A stretch of DNA of 64,000 nucleotides from Pelagibacteraceae bacterium AG-337-G04 (GTDB lineage: Bacteria; Pseudomonadota; Alphaproteobacteria; Pelagibacterales; Pelagibacteraceae): positions 1 through 64,000 of the forward strand of contig QBZW01000002.1 of assembly GCA_003282205.1 (NCBI GenBank), written 5' to 3'. This document shows positions 15,753-23,830 of this stretch, piece after piece (the stretch's first letter is position 1; each line of letters opens with the position of its first letter). Below the pieces are notes generated by a model that saw only the letters and a program-made list of their open reading frames with translations, made no database searches and was not told the DNA's origin. Both the position numbers and the translations under genes were made by a program.

Positions 15753-16817
15753 GTGAAAAAAATAATATTCATTATACTTCTTTTATTAGTATTTAACTCA
15801 AATTCACACTCACAAAACTTTAAATTAGAAAAATTGGTTAACCTAGACTCACCTTGGGGATCCTCTTTTATTAATAGTAATGAAATAATAGTTACAGAAA
15901 AAAGTGGCAAAATAAAAATTGTAAATATTTTATCTAGAGAAGTTCAAGAAATTAGTCATAGACTTAACTTTATTGTCCATGGTCAAGGAGGCTTATTAGA
16001 TATTATTCATAAAGACAATTATATTTGGATTTCATATACTGAAGATAGAGGTGGATATAAGACCAGCACTTCTATTGCAAGAGCAGAATTTAATAAGAAA
16101 CAATTAAACTTTAAAAATATTTTTCAAGCAAACCCCCCAATTGACTCTGGTTATCATTTTGGATCAAGATTAGTTATCAAAGATAATTTTATATTTGCTT
16201 CTGCGGGTGAGAGAGGACAAGGTATGATTGCACAAGACGCCTCAAAGCATCCAGGTAGTATTATAAGAATTCATTTAGATGGAAGTATACCGAAAGACAA
16301 TCCAAAGTTTGAGGGAATGGCAGATTGGTTGCCAGAGATTTATCAAATTGGAATTAGAAATCCTCAAGGGATGGCACTTTCTGAATTCGATGGAAAAGTT
16401 TACATGAGTAATCATGGTGCAAAAGGTGGTGATTGGTTTGGAGAAGTAAAAAAAGGTGAAAATTATGGATGGAAAATTTTAGGATGGGGAGGAACTAATT
16501 ATTCTGGAATTCCAATTGGCCCGAAATGGAAACCTGGATTTACAAAAGCTATTCAATATTGGGTGCCCTCAATAGCAACTAGCGCAATAACTATTTATAA
16601 AGGTGAAGAATTTAATGAGTGGAATAGTCATGCTTTAATCACCTCGTTAAAAGACAAGTCTTTGCGGAAATTGATATTTGATGACTTATCAAATGTTAAA
16701 GAAGAGGTTATTTTTAAAAATAAAATTGGAAGAATTAGAGACATTCAAGTGCATCCCTCTAATGGAAAAATTTATTTTTTATCTCAAGATGCTTTATGGT
16801 TAATGCAAAAAAAATAG
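15753..16817 (+). CDS. PQQ-dependent aldose sugar dehydrogenase-like protein
   Basis: This is a periplasmic six-bladed beta-propeller of the soluble glucose/sorbosone dehydrogenase family (YliI/Asd type). It oxidises sugars with pyrroloquinoline quinone. Visible motifs include the LDSPWGSSF start of blade 1, FIVHGQGGLLDI, GYHFGSRLVI with a candidate active-site His, QIGIRNPQGMA and GENYGWK. I choose GTG 15753: it gives a proper signal peptide (VKKIIFIILLLLVFNSNSHSQ region), whereas the frame from 15723 adds residues inside the upstream SDR gene. No PQQ synthesis genes are in the window, so PQQ would be scavenged or made elsewhere. The substrate is unknown. Confidence 0.85.
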   Translation: MKKIIFIILLLLVFNSNSHSQNFKLEKLVNLDSPWGSSFINSNEIIVTEKSGKIKIVNILSREVQEISHRLNFIVHGQGGLLDIIHKDNYIWISYTEDRGGYKTSTSIARAEFNKKQLNFKNIFQANPPIDSGYHFGSRLVIKDNFIFASAGERGQGMIAQDASKHPGSIIRIHLDGSIPKDNPKFEGMADWLPEIYQIGIRNPQGMALSEFDGKVYMSNHGAKGGDWFGEVKKGENYGWKILGWGGTNYSGIPIGPKWKPGFTKAIQYWVPSIATSAITIYKGEEFNEWNSHALITSLKDKSLRKLIFDDLSNVKEEVIFKNKIGRIRDIQVHPSNGKIYFLSQDALWLMQKK

Positions 16818-16832
16818 TATATATTAAAGCTT

Positions 16833-17936
16833 ATGGATGATGTCGTCATAGTTGGTGGAGGTATAATAGGTGCTTCAACTGCCTATTTTTTATCAATAGA
16901 GGGTAGAAAAGTTAAGGTAATAGAGAGAGACCCTACATATAAAACTGCCTCATTTCCTTTATCTTTAGGTGGGTTTAGAAGACAATTTTTTCAAAAAGAA
17001 AACATACTTTTAGGTAAATTTGCTAGAGAATTCATTTTTAAAATACCAGAATTATTAAAAACAAAAAAAAATCCAAATCCAACAGCAAGCATGGTACCAA
17101 ACGGATACCTTTTAATGTTTGGACCAGAACATGCGGAGGAACAATATAAAGCATTAGAAAATCATAGAGAATGCAATGCTGGTACAAAAAATATTAAAGG
17201 TTCAGAATTAAATAAAATATTTCCGTATATTAATAATGAAGGTATAGAAACAGCGACATATACTGATAATAAAAGTGAAGGTTGGATTGATCCTTTTATG
17301 TTTCATAGTGCTTTAAAAAGTAAAGCAATTGAGTTAGGCGCGGAGTTTCTTAAAGGTGAGGTTAAAAATTTGTCTGAGATAAATGCAAAAACTATCATTT
17401 CAGCAGCAGGATGTTGGACTAAAGAATTGTTGTCAGATATTCCAGTTGAACCACAAAAGCACACTGTATTTCGAGTAAAATGTCCAAAACATTTTCCTGA
17501 TATGCCACTAACTGGAGATTTAACAACAGGTGTATATTGGAGACCAGAGGGTAAAGAGTTCTTAGCAGGTTCACCTATATCTGTATTTGATGCAAAAGAT
17601 TTAGAACCAGCATGGAATGATTTTGAAGAATTAGTTTGGCCTGCTCTGGCAAAAAGAATTCCAGCCTTTGAAGAACTAAAATTAACTGGTGGTTGGGCAG
17701 GATTTTACGATTGTAATAAACTTGATAATAACGCAGTTGTAGGTAAACATCCTAAATATGATAATGTTTATTTAGCCTCTGGTTTCACTGGAAGAGGTTT
17801 GATGCAGGCACCAGGTATTGGAAGGGCTCTAACTGAATTGATAACGACAGGCAGTTATCAGTCAATAGATATTAGTGTTTTTGACGTAGAAAGAGTTTTA
17901 AAAAGTAACGCTAGACCAGAACCATACGTTTTATAA
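16833..17936 (+). CDS. FAD-dependent DAO-family oxidoreductase
   Basis: This is a 367 aa flavoprotein of the D-amino-acid oxidase / sarcosine-glycine oxidase family. The Rossmann motif VGGGIIGASTAYF is at about 5-17, the ERD ribose-binding acidic residues follow at about 31-33, SLGGFRRQF lies near 44-52, and the C-terminal FAD signature LASGFTGRGLMQAPG is near 327-341. Such enzymes demethylate or oxidise secondary amines (sarcosine, dimethylglycine, proline-like compounds), feeding one-carbon metabolism, which SAR11 uses heavily. The exact substrate is not evident. It begins 15 bp after the sugar dehydrogenase. Its end overlaps by 6 bp a convergent 59-codon gene. Confidence 0.85.
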   Translation: MDDVVIVGGGIIGASTAYFLSIEGRKVKVIERDPTYKTASFPLSLGGFRRQFFQKENILLGKFAREFIFKIPELLKTKKNPNPTASMVPNGYLLMFGPEHAEEQYKALENHRECNAGTKNIKGSELNKIFPYINNEGIETATYTDNKSEGWIDPFMFHSALKSKAIELGAEFLKGEVKNLSEINAKTIISAAGCWTKELLSDIPVEPQKHTVFRVKCPKHFPDMPLTGDLTTGVYWRPEGKEFLAGSPISVFDAKDLEPAWNDFEELVWPALAKRIPAFEELKLTGGWAGFYDCNKLDNNAVVGKHPKYDNVYLASGFTGRGLMQAPGIGRALTELITTGSYQSIDISVFDVERVLKSNARPEPYVL

Positions 17937-18110
17937 TTTCTTAATATAAACTCCTAGTATTCCATTAAATATAGATACAGCTAATATTAATAATTGTCCT
18001 TTAAAAGAGTAAAATTCAAATGAAGGGTAAAAACTTATACCAATTGAAAAAAAAAGGTAAGTTAAAATAAAGGGTCGATAAAATTTTTTTATGAAATTTA
18101 AAATTCTCAC
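17931..18110 (-). CDS. Small membrane protein, 59 aa
   Basis: This is a 60-codon frame on the minus strand, found in the gap below the DMT permease. It begins with GTG at 18110 immediately after the TAA stop of that permease (18111-18113), in the same frame. It encodes two hydrophobic segments (about 13-29 and 39-55) with a basic N-terminus (RILNFIKKFYR) and ends in YIKKL. The frame stays open and the residue composition resembles a real two-helix membrane peptide. I do not recognise a family. Direct adjacency suggests translation by reinitiation. An alternative is a degraded C-terminal extension of the permease, but that permease already has the full family length. Confidence 0.55.
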   Translation of the reverse strand: MRILNFIKKFYRPFILTYLFFSIGISFYPSFEFYSFKGQLLILAVSIFNGILGVYIKKL

Positions 18111-18959
18111 TTACTTTCTAGTTGCAATATATACTCCAATCGTTGCAAGTATAAATCCTGCTATATCAATATTAGATAACTTTTCGCCTAAAAATAAATA
18201 GGCCATCACAGCTGTTGTAGGTGGGACAAGAAAAAATAATGTTGAAGTTTTACTTACTGAACCTGCTTTAATTAAAAACATTAAAATCGTAAATGCTCCA
18301 AATGACACTAGAATAATCTGATGTGTCATTCCTAATAAAAATCCTGTTGTAAAATTTATATAAGGAGTTTCAAATGTTAATATTAAAATTAAATTAAAAG
18401 CACAGCCACCAAAAGCTTGAAATCCATTATTAACTGACAAGGGGACATTACCGCTTAGTTTTTTTTGCCACAAAGTTCCTGTAGTGATTGCAGCAAGAGC
18501 AATAAAACAAGTTACAAGTCCATCTTTTGGGAACTCATCTCCGAAATCAACCCCAAGCACTAGTAAAGAGCCAATAAAACCAAATATAATACCAACCCAC
18601 TGTCTCCACCCTATTACTTCCTTATAAATTGGTCCTGATAATAAGTTAGTTAATATTGGCTGAAGAGTAACTATCAATGCTACAACACTTGCAGGAACTC
18701 CTACATGAAAAGCGTACCAACAACCACCAAGATATAATCCATGAAACAATACACCGGTAGTTATACTTTCTAATATATATCTTACTTTAGTAAGAATTAT
18801 TTCTTTTTTAAGTAATGCGAATAAGAAGAAACCTATAGTTACAATTCCAAATCTAAAGGCAAGTGCTGCAAAAGGTGATGCATTCTGAACTATAATATCA
18901 CCTGAGATGAATGCGGATGACCATAGCAATATAAATAGTAAAGGAAATGTTTTAATCAT
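18111..18959 (-). CDS. EamA/DMT-family permease
   Basis: This is a 282 aa polytopic membrane protein with ten hydrophobic helices in two EamA repeats. Family features include FPLLFILLWSSAFISGDI at helix 1, GVPASVVALIVTLQPILTNLLSGPI (helix 4 to loop, about 91-115) and FLVPPTTAVMAYLFLGEKLS in the second repeat. It is closer to the RhaT/YedA-type amino-acid or metabolite exporters than to the other DMT proteins in the window. The substrate is unknown. Its stop codon touches the GTG of the 59 aa membrane protein, suggesting a two-gene unit. Upstream, 33 bp separate it from the reductase gene on the same strand. Confidence 0.88.
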   Translation of the reverse strand: MIKTFPLLFILLWSSAFISGDIIVQNASPFAALAFRFGIVTIGFFLFALLKKEIILTKVRYILESITTGVLFHGLYLGGCWYAFHVGVPASVVALIVTLQPILTNLLSGPIYKEVIGWRQWVGIIFGFIGSLLVLGVDFGDEFPKDGLVTCFIALAAITTGTLWQKKLSGNVPLSVNNGFQAFGGCAFNLILILTFETPYINFTTGFLLGMTHQIILVSFGAFTILMFLIKAGSVSKTSTLFFLVPPTTAVMAYLFLGEKLSNIDIAGFILATIGVYIATRK

Positions 18960-18992
18960 TTATTGAGAATTTTAAGTCACAAATTTTCTAAA

Positions 18993-20000
18993 CTAAATTT
19001 TGACAAGCATTTTGCCAATATTTTTACCGTTTAATAAATCAATAAATGACTTTGGAGCATTCTCTATTCCTTCGTAGATAGTTTCTTTAAATTTTATTTT
19101 ACCATCCGCCAACCATTTTGACATTTCAGTTTCAAATGGCTCTCTTTCATTATCGTGATCAAAAATAAGAAATCCTTTAATTGTGAGTCTTTTTACTAAA
19201 ACATAAGCCATATTTTTCAAACCAGATCCAGGATTTGTTGCATTCATTTGAGAAATTCTTCCACAAATCACAATACGACCATATGTTTTCATTTGGAAAA
19301 TAGCGGACTCTAAAAAATCTCCACCAACATTATCAAAATAAAGATCAAAACCATCAGGACAAATTTTTTTAAAATGCAATACAAAGTTATCTATTTTTTT
19401 ATAATTAAAAGCAAAATCCACTTTTAATTCATTTTTTAACCAATCAACTTTTTCATCAGACCCTGTGCTTGCAATAACTTTACAACCAAGATTTTTTGCA
19501 ATTTGGCAAACTGTAGATCCAACACTCCCTCCAGCAGAGGAGACTAAAACTGTCTGTCCAGCTTTCAATTCACCGTGTTTTAACAGACCTATATAAGCTG
19601 TATGACCTGTCATTCCAAGTGGACCTAAGTACGACTGTATAGGCATATCAATTGGTTTTAGTTTCTTTAGTTCATCAGAACTACAAACAAATTTATCTCT
19701 CATACCAAGACTGCTAAATACTAAATCTCCAACACTAAAATCTTTATCATTTGAGAGTTCTACTTTACCGATTGCATACCCTTCCATTTCTTCACCGATT
19801 TTAAATGGTGGTTTATAATTTTTTCTCTCAGTCATTCTTGCACGCATATATGGATCAACTGATATCCATGAATTTGACACTAAGACATTTTTTTCATCAT
19901 TAATTGAAATTTCTTTTGATTTTATTTCAAAATCTGTTTCTTTTGGTAATCCAGTTGGAATATAATTTTTTAAAGATACATATTTGCTAACCACAGACAT
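18993..20000 (-). CDS. NADP-dependent medium-chain alkenal/2-alkenone reductase-like oxidoreductase
   Basis: This is a 335 aa zinc-independent medium-chain dehydrogenase/reductase of the prostaglandin-reductase/CurA (YncB) group. It reduces the C=C bond of alpha,beta-unsaturated carbonyls with NADPH. Signatures include VDPYMRARMTERKNY near residues 48-62, GPLGMTGHTAYIGLL (about 126-140), the nucleotide site VSSAGGSVGSTVCQIAK (about 153-169) and DLYFDNVGGDFLE. No zinc-ligand Cys/His pattern is seen, as expected. These enzymes detoxify lipid-peroxidation aldehydes, consistent with the oxidative theme of the region. It is separated from msrA by 1 base, so the two are likely cotranscribed. Confidence 0.88.
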   Translation of the reverse strand: MSVVSKYVSLKNYIPTGLPKETDFEIKSKEISINDEKNVLVSNSWISVDPYMRARMTERKNYKPPFKIGEEMEGYAIGKVELSNDKDFSVGDLVFSSLGMRDKFVCSSDELKKLKPIDMPIQSYLGPLGMTGHTAYIGLLKHGELKAGQTVLVSSAGGSVGSTVCQIAKNLGCKVIASTGSDEKVDWLKNELKVDFAFNYKKIDNFVLHFKKICPDGFDLYFDNVGGDFLESAIFQMKTYGRIVICGRISQMNATNPGSGLKNMAYVLVKRLTIKGFLIFDHDNEREPFETEMSKWLADGKIKFKETIYEGIENAPKSFIDLLNGKNIGKMLVKI

Positions 20001-20001
20001 T

Positions 20002-20580
20002 TTAAGACCCCCAAATACTATTTAATATTGCCTCTCGCCTACATCCTTTTTTGTATCTTAAATAATTTAGAAAATTTATTTGATAATAATCCTGATGAAC
20101 AGCCTCTGCCATGTAAAATTTATCAAATTTTCTTACATAAGTTACTACTTTCTTTTTAAATTTTTTCTCTATTTCCTTAATACTATTTTCTATTAGGTTT
20201 TTTTGCTTATCATTTTGATAAAATGCCACTGATCTATAACTATATCCCTTGTCACAAAATTGTCCTACAGCATCAAATGGATCAATATTTACCCAGAATT
20301 CTTCTAAGAGTTTTTCATAGCTAACTACTTCTGGAATATATATGACTTCAATAACCTCAAAATGACCTGTGTTTCCATATGTAACTTCTTTATAAGTTGG
20401 ATTTTCGGTAGTGCCACCTGAATAGCCAGATATAACTTTTGAAACACCAAGAATATTTTCAAAAGACTCTTCCATACACCAAAAGCATCCTCCAGCAAAA
20501 TAGGCTTTTTCAAAATTTGGTGAATTTGCAAAACTCGTTGAAGAAAAAAGAATGAAAATTATTGATAAAAATTTTTTCAT
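20002..20580 (-). CDS. msrA: Peptide-methionine (S)-S-oxide reductase, exported
   Basis: MsrA reduces methionine-S-sulfoxide in proteins or as the free amino acid. The catalytic motif GGCFWCMEE gives Cys32 and Cys35. The YSGGTTENPTYKEVTYGNTGH stretch and the VDPFD-type segment (NIDPFDAVGQFCD) confirm the family. A signal peptide over residues 1-18 (ending SFA) places it in the periplasm, where reactive oxygen from seawater and light would act. It has 192 aa including the leader. There is no ribosome-binding site: the ATG abuts the 3' arm of a strong hairpin. It is followed 1 base later by the medium-chain reductase, forming a small oxidative-damage repair pair. Confidence 0.93.
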   Translation of the reverse strand: MKKFLSIIFILFSSTSFANSPNFEKAYFAGGCFWCMEESFENILGVSKVISGYSGGTTENPTYKEVTYGNTGHFEVIEVIYIPEVVSYEKLLEEFWVNIDPFDAVGQFCDKGYSYRSVAFYQNDKQKNLIENSIKEIEKKFKKKVVTYVRKFDKFYMAEAVHQDYYQINFLNYLRYKKGCRREAILNSIWGS

Positions 20581-20617
20581 TAAAGGTAGCTATCTAATTA
20601 CTGATAGCTTACCTTTA
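20581..20617 (-). terminator. Strong inverted repeat between fdh and msrA, abutting the msrA ATG
   Basis: TAAAGGTAGCTATC (20581-20594) pairs with GATAGCTTACCTTTA (20603-20617), with an 8-base loop and one bulged base. It lies 20 bases after the fdh stop and ends directly at the msrA ATG (20580). It lacks a long U-tract in the minus direction. It could be a weak terminator of fdh, a processing site, or a structure controlling msrA translation. Confidence 0.65.
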
Positions 20618-20636
20618 ATAATTTCTATTTAAAACT

Positions 20637-21836
20637 CTATTTTTTTTGATATTTTGCCGCTTCTTCTGAACCACCGGTAGCGCTTCCTTTACTATAAGAA
20701 TGCGCTCCCATTCCAGCTAATTGTCCATCTTTAACAATCAAGTATTGGTTACGTATTTCACTACCTTCAAAGAAACATTCCAAGATTTCTCTTACACCAT
20801 CAGCATATCTAGCTTGAGCAGATAGTGATGTTCCAGAAGTATGAGGTGTCATTCCATGGTTTGGCATTGTTCTCCACACGTGATCATTCGGAGCTGGTTG
20901 AGGAAACCATACGTCTCCCGCATATCCACTTAATTGTCCACTCTTTAAAGCTTTTGCTATTGCATCTCTATTACAAATTTTACCTCTTGCAGTATTTACA
21001 ATGTATGCACCTTTTTTCATTTTACCTATCATTTCATCATCAAATAAGTTTTCTGTTTCAGGATGAAGAGGACAGTTGATAGTTACAACATCACATACTT
21101 TAACCATAGACTCAACAGTTTCATGGAAAGTAAGATTTAACTCCTTTTCAACTGACTCAGGTAATCTATGCCTATCAAAATAGTGAAGATGAACATCAAA
21201 AGGTTTCATTTTTCTGAGTGCATCTAAACCAATTCTTCCAGCTGCTACGGTTCCAATATGCATGCCCTCGACATCGTAAGATCTTTGAACAGCATCTGCT
21301 ATATTCCATCCACCTTCATTAACGATTCGATGTTGATTGTGGTAATCTCTAACAAGTGAAACTATCATCATTACTATATGCTCAGCAACTGATCTAGAGT
21401 TACAGAAAGTTACTTCTACAACATCAATTTTATGATCCATTGCTGCTTGTAAATCTACGTGATCTGAACCAATTCCTGCAGTTACTGCCATTTTCAAGTT
21501 CTTTGCTTTTTCAATCTTTTCTTTTGTTAAATAATAAGGAAAGAATGGTTGAGAAATAACTATATCTGCATCTACTATATGTTTATCAGCCTCACATCCT
21601 TCTCCATCCTTACTGTTAGTAACAACTAGTTCATGACCATTACTTTCTAAAAATTTTCTTAATCCTAATTCACCAGAAACACATCCTAATAATTCTCCAG
21701 GTGTGAAATCCCTACCTTTTGGACTAGGCAAAGTCATTCCATCAGGATATTTTTCTAATTTCGGAAGATCTGATAAAGGGTAAGCTTTAGGCATACCGCC
21801 TTTAGGATCATCATATAACACGCAAAGTACTTTCAT
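20637..21836 (-). CDS. fdh: NAD-dependent formate dehydrogenase
   Basis: This soluble, metal-free formate dehydrogenase oxidises formate to CO2 while making NADH, the last step of one-carbon oxidation in methylovore-type SAR11 metabolism. It has 399 aa, as in Pseudomonas sp. 101 FDH. The NAD site is VAAGRIGLDAL with the Asp of HYFDRHRLPE selecting NAD. Catalytic residues are in TARGKICNRDA (Arg) and PHTSGTSLSAQARYADG (His). The formate-side QPFFPYYLT motif is present. AGGAG lies 5 bases before the ATG, and a good promoter match is upstream, so it appears separately and strongly expressed. A hairpin follows the gene. Confidence 0.95.
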   Translation of the reverse strand: MKVLCVLYDDPKGGMPKAYPLSDLPKLEKYPDGMTLPSPKGRDFTPGELLGCVSGELGLRKFLESNGHELVVTNSKDGEGCEADKHIVDADIVISQPFFPYYLTKEKIEKAKNLKMAVTAGIGSDHVDLQAAMDHKIDVVEVTFCNSRSVAEHIVMMIVSLVRDYHNQHRIVNEGGWNIADAVQRSYDVEGMHIGTVAAGRIGLDALRKMKPFDVHLHYFDRHRLPESVEKELNLTFHETVESMVKVCDVVTINCPLHPETENLFDDEMIGKMKKGAYIVNTARGKICNRDAIAKALKSGQLSGYAGDVWFPQPAPNDHVWRTMPNHGMTPHTSGTSLSAQARYADGVREILECFFEGSEIRNQYLIVKDGQLAGMGAHSYSKGSATGGSEEAAKYQKK

Positions 21837-21885
21837 TTTTTCTCCTAGTATTTATGTTTTAATCTCTATAGATATTTTGTAATAA

Positions 21886-21915
21886 ATTGTAGCATGAAAT
21901 TAGAACATCAATCAA
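21886..21915 (-). promoter_or_regulatory. Probable sigma70 promoter of fdh
   Basis: On the minus strand TTGATT (21910-21915) and TACAAT (21886-21891) are 18 bases apart, about 50 bases upstream of the fdh ATG, and the AGGAG Shine-Dalgarno complements 21842-21846. It lies wholly in the 94 bp gap between fdh and the HPP gene. Confidence 0.5.
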
Positions 21916-21930
21916 ACTAATAGTAGCTCA

Positions 21931-22392
21931 TTAAGGATATTTCTTTTTGGCCACGAATTTATTTAAAACAATTCCAAAGCCTATTATTATCAAACATCCA
22001 GTTAATATTGGAGAGAATAAGTATTCATAAGATACAGATCCCATGATTACTATAATTGGGTTTCCTCCAGCTGGAGGGTGAGTTACATTAAGTAAAATCA
22101 TAAGTCCAACACCAAATCCCACAGCTATTGGTATTAAAAGATAAATAGGTAAGGGAATAAAATTATAAAATAGAATTCCTATTGCAGAGGTCACGAGATG
22201 GCCAAAAAGTATATTTTTAGGTTTTGCAAACGGACTCTCTGGGTATCCATATAAAAGTACCATTGAAGATCCAAATGATGCAATTAGAAACAATCCAAAA
22301 TTAGTTTTATATGTTAATAGAGTTAGTATACCAATAGTGATAGTTGAAAAAATCAAAGCTAAAAGAGATTTATAAATTTTATCTTTATTCAT
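21931..22392 (-). CDS. HPP-family membrane protein
   Basis: This is a 153 aa integral membrane protein with the name-giving motif: LNVTHPPAGGNPIIVIMG (about 100-118). It has four to five hydrophobic helices, the first two before a FGSSMVLLYGYPESPFAKPKN loop that is also typical of the family. Some HPP-domain proteins in chloroplasts and cyanobacteria are reported nitrite transporters; the role in SAR11 is unknown. It follows the NifU-like gene by 3 bp and is probably cotranscribed with it. Confidence 0.85.
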   Translation of the reverse strand: MNKDKIYKSLLALIFSTITIGILTLLTYKTNFGLFLIASFGSSMVLLYGYPESPFAKPKNILFGHLVTSAIGILFYNFIPLPIYLLIPIAVGFGVGLMILLNVTHPPAGGNPIIVIMGSVSYEYLFSPILTGCLIIIGFGIVLNKFVAKKKYP

Positions 22393-22395
22393 AGA

Positions 22396-22788
22396 CTAAA
22401 TTATTTTTTTTAAAGCTTTTATTGGAAGTATTAGACATTCTTTCCTAGCATAATTTTTTTTATCAAAAATCTTCTTAAATTCCTTCCACTCATTTGGAAA
22501 TGAAATATTTTTTTTATCATTAAACTTATCTAATAATTTTAAAAAATGTTTAATTTTATCTTTACTTTTTTTCTTAAAATTTTTTGTAGCTAAATTTGCG
22601 GATGCATTACAATATATGCAAGATTGAGATTGATAAGAAAAATCCTTTATAACATTGTCTTTAATAATTAAAAAAATTTCAATCTCATCACCACAAATTT
22701 GACTTTTATATTTCATTGAATGAGTACAGTTATGAATATGTTTATTATTTTGGGTATCAGAAGCTATTTTTAAAATATTAGTATCCAT
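22396..22788 (-). CDS. NifU/SufU-like iron-sulfur scaffold protein
   Basis: This is a 130 aa protein with the three cysteine positions of the IscU/SufU N-terminal fold: SQICGDEIEI (about residue 32), SQSCIYCNASANLAT (57 and 60) and RKECLILPIKAL near the C-terminus (about 118). It could assemble or carry an Fe-S or zinc centre. The sequence is divergent from housekeeping SufU and richer in Lys, and no suf genes are nearby, so a specialised role is possible. It is divergent from a DMT permease across 78 bp of AT-rich DNA that must hold the promoters of both. Confidence 0.75.
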   Translation of the reverse strand: MDTNILKIASDTQNNKHIHNCTHSMKYKSQICGDEIEIFLIIKDNVIKDFSYQSQSCIYCNASANLATKNFKKKSKDKIKHFLKLLDKFNDKKNISFPNEWKEFKKIFDKKNYARKECLILPIKALKKII

Positions 22789-22866
22789 TTATTTAAATAT
22801 TTATTTGATTGTTATTATACAAATTTATAATTATATTTTTATACTTCTTAAATAAAAAAATAGCAC

Positions 22867-23772
22867 ATGATAAATTTAAAAAACCCTAAAGTAGCCATTC
22901 CAATTGTGTTGATAGCAGGTATATTTTGGTCCTTTGGTCCTTATGTTGTGAGGCATATTGATCAGCCAGAAACTGTTCCATGGCAATATTTATTTACTAG
23001 GGGGATAGTTATTTTTCTTTTGTTAAATATGTATTTATTTCTAGAGGAAGGAAAAGAATTTTACAAAAACTATTTTAAAATTGGTATATCTGGTCTTATT
23101 GGCGGCATAGGGTTAGGAACAGCAATGATTACTTTTATATGGTCAATAACCAATACTACAGCAGCTATTACTTTACTCTGTTTAGCTGCAATGCCTTTCA
23201 TAACTGCACTTCTAGGTTTTTTATTTCTAAAAGAAAAAATTTCACTTACAGTGTGGATAGCAATTATAATTGCTTCTACTGGCATATGTATTATGGCTTT
23301 AGATAATTCAGAAAAAAATACGTTGTTTGGACTTGTGTTTGGTCTAATTTCTGCTTTAGGTTTCTCAATATTCTCTGTATCTCTTAGATGGAGAAAAGAA
23401 ACACCTAAATTCACAACAGTTGCATTTGCTGGATTATACTGTTGCTTATTTTCAGCTATAGTGCTCACAAGTAACGATGCTAGTTTCTTATCGTCTGGAA
23501 AAAATGAGGCTTTATTTGCTACTCATGGAGCATTAGTCTGCATGGGTTTGATTTTATATTCGATAGGATCTAAAAATATTCCAGCAACTGATCTTACTTT
23601 GCTTTCACTAACGGAAGTGATAGGAGGAATTTTTTGGGTATGGCTGCCGTGGCTCGGAATTAATGAAATTCCATCAACAAATACTATCATTGGTGGATTT
23701 TTTATTTTTATGTCAATCTTTTACTATAGTTTTATCATGCAATCTAACAGAAGATTTATAGGTTTAAATTAA
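22867..23772 (+). CDS. EamA/DMT-family permease
   Basis: This is a 301 aa permease with ten hydrophobic segments in two EamA repeats. Diagnostic stretches are GIFWSFGPYVVRHID in helix 1, NTTAAITLLCLAAMPFITALLGFLFLKEKIS at positions 93-123, and the LSLTEVIGGIFWVWL segment in the second half. Substrate prediction is not possible. The helix-4 pattern is much like the proteins at 7390-8268 and 30703-31596, suggesting these three are paralogues. It stands alone, divergent from the NifU-like gene and 58 bp ahead of the threonine-aldolase-like gene. Confidence 0.88.
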   Translation: MINLKNPKVAIPIVLIAGIFWSFGPYVVRHIDQPETVPWQYLFTRGIVIFLLLNMYLFLEEGKEFYKNYFKIGISGLIGGIGLGTAMITFIWSITNTTAAITLLCLAAMPFITALLGFLFLKEKISLTVWIAIIIASTGICIMALDNSEKNTLFGLVFGLISALGFSIFSVSLRWRKETPKFTTVAFAGLYCCLFSAIVLTSNDASFLSSGKNEALFATHGALVCMGLILYSIGSKNIPATDLTLLSLTEVIGGIFWVWLPWLGINEIPSTNTIIGGFFIFMSIFYYSFIMQSNRRFIGLN

Positions 23773-23830
23773 TATGTATGCTAAAAATAATTGTATTTAA
23801 TTAAGAATATAATTTTTCAAAATAATAATT

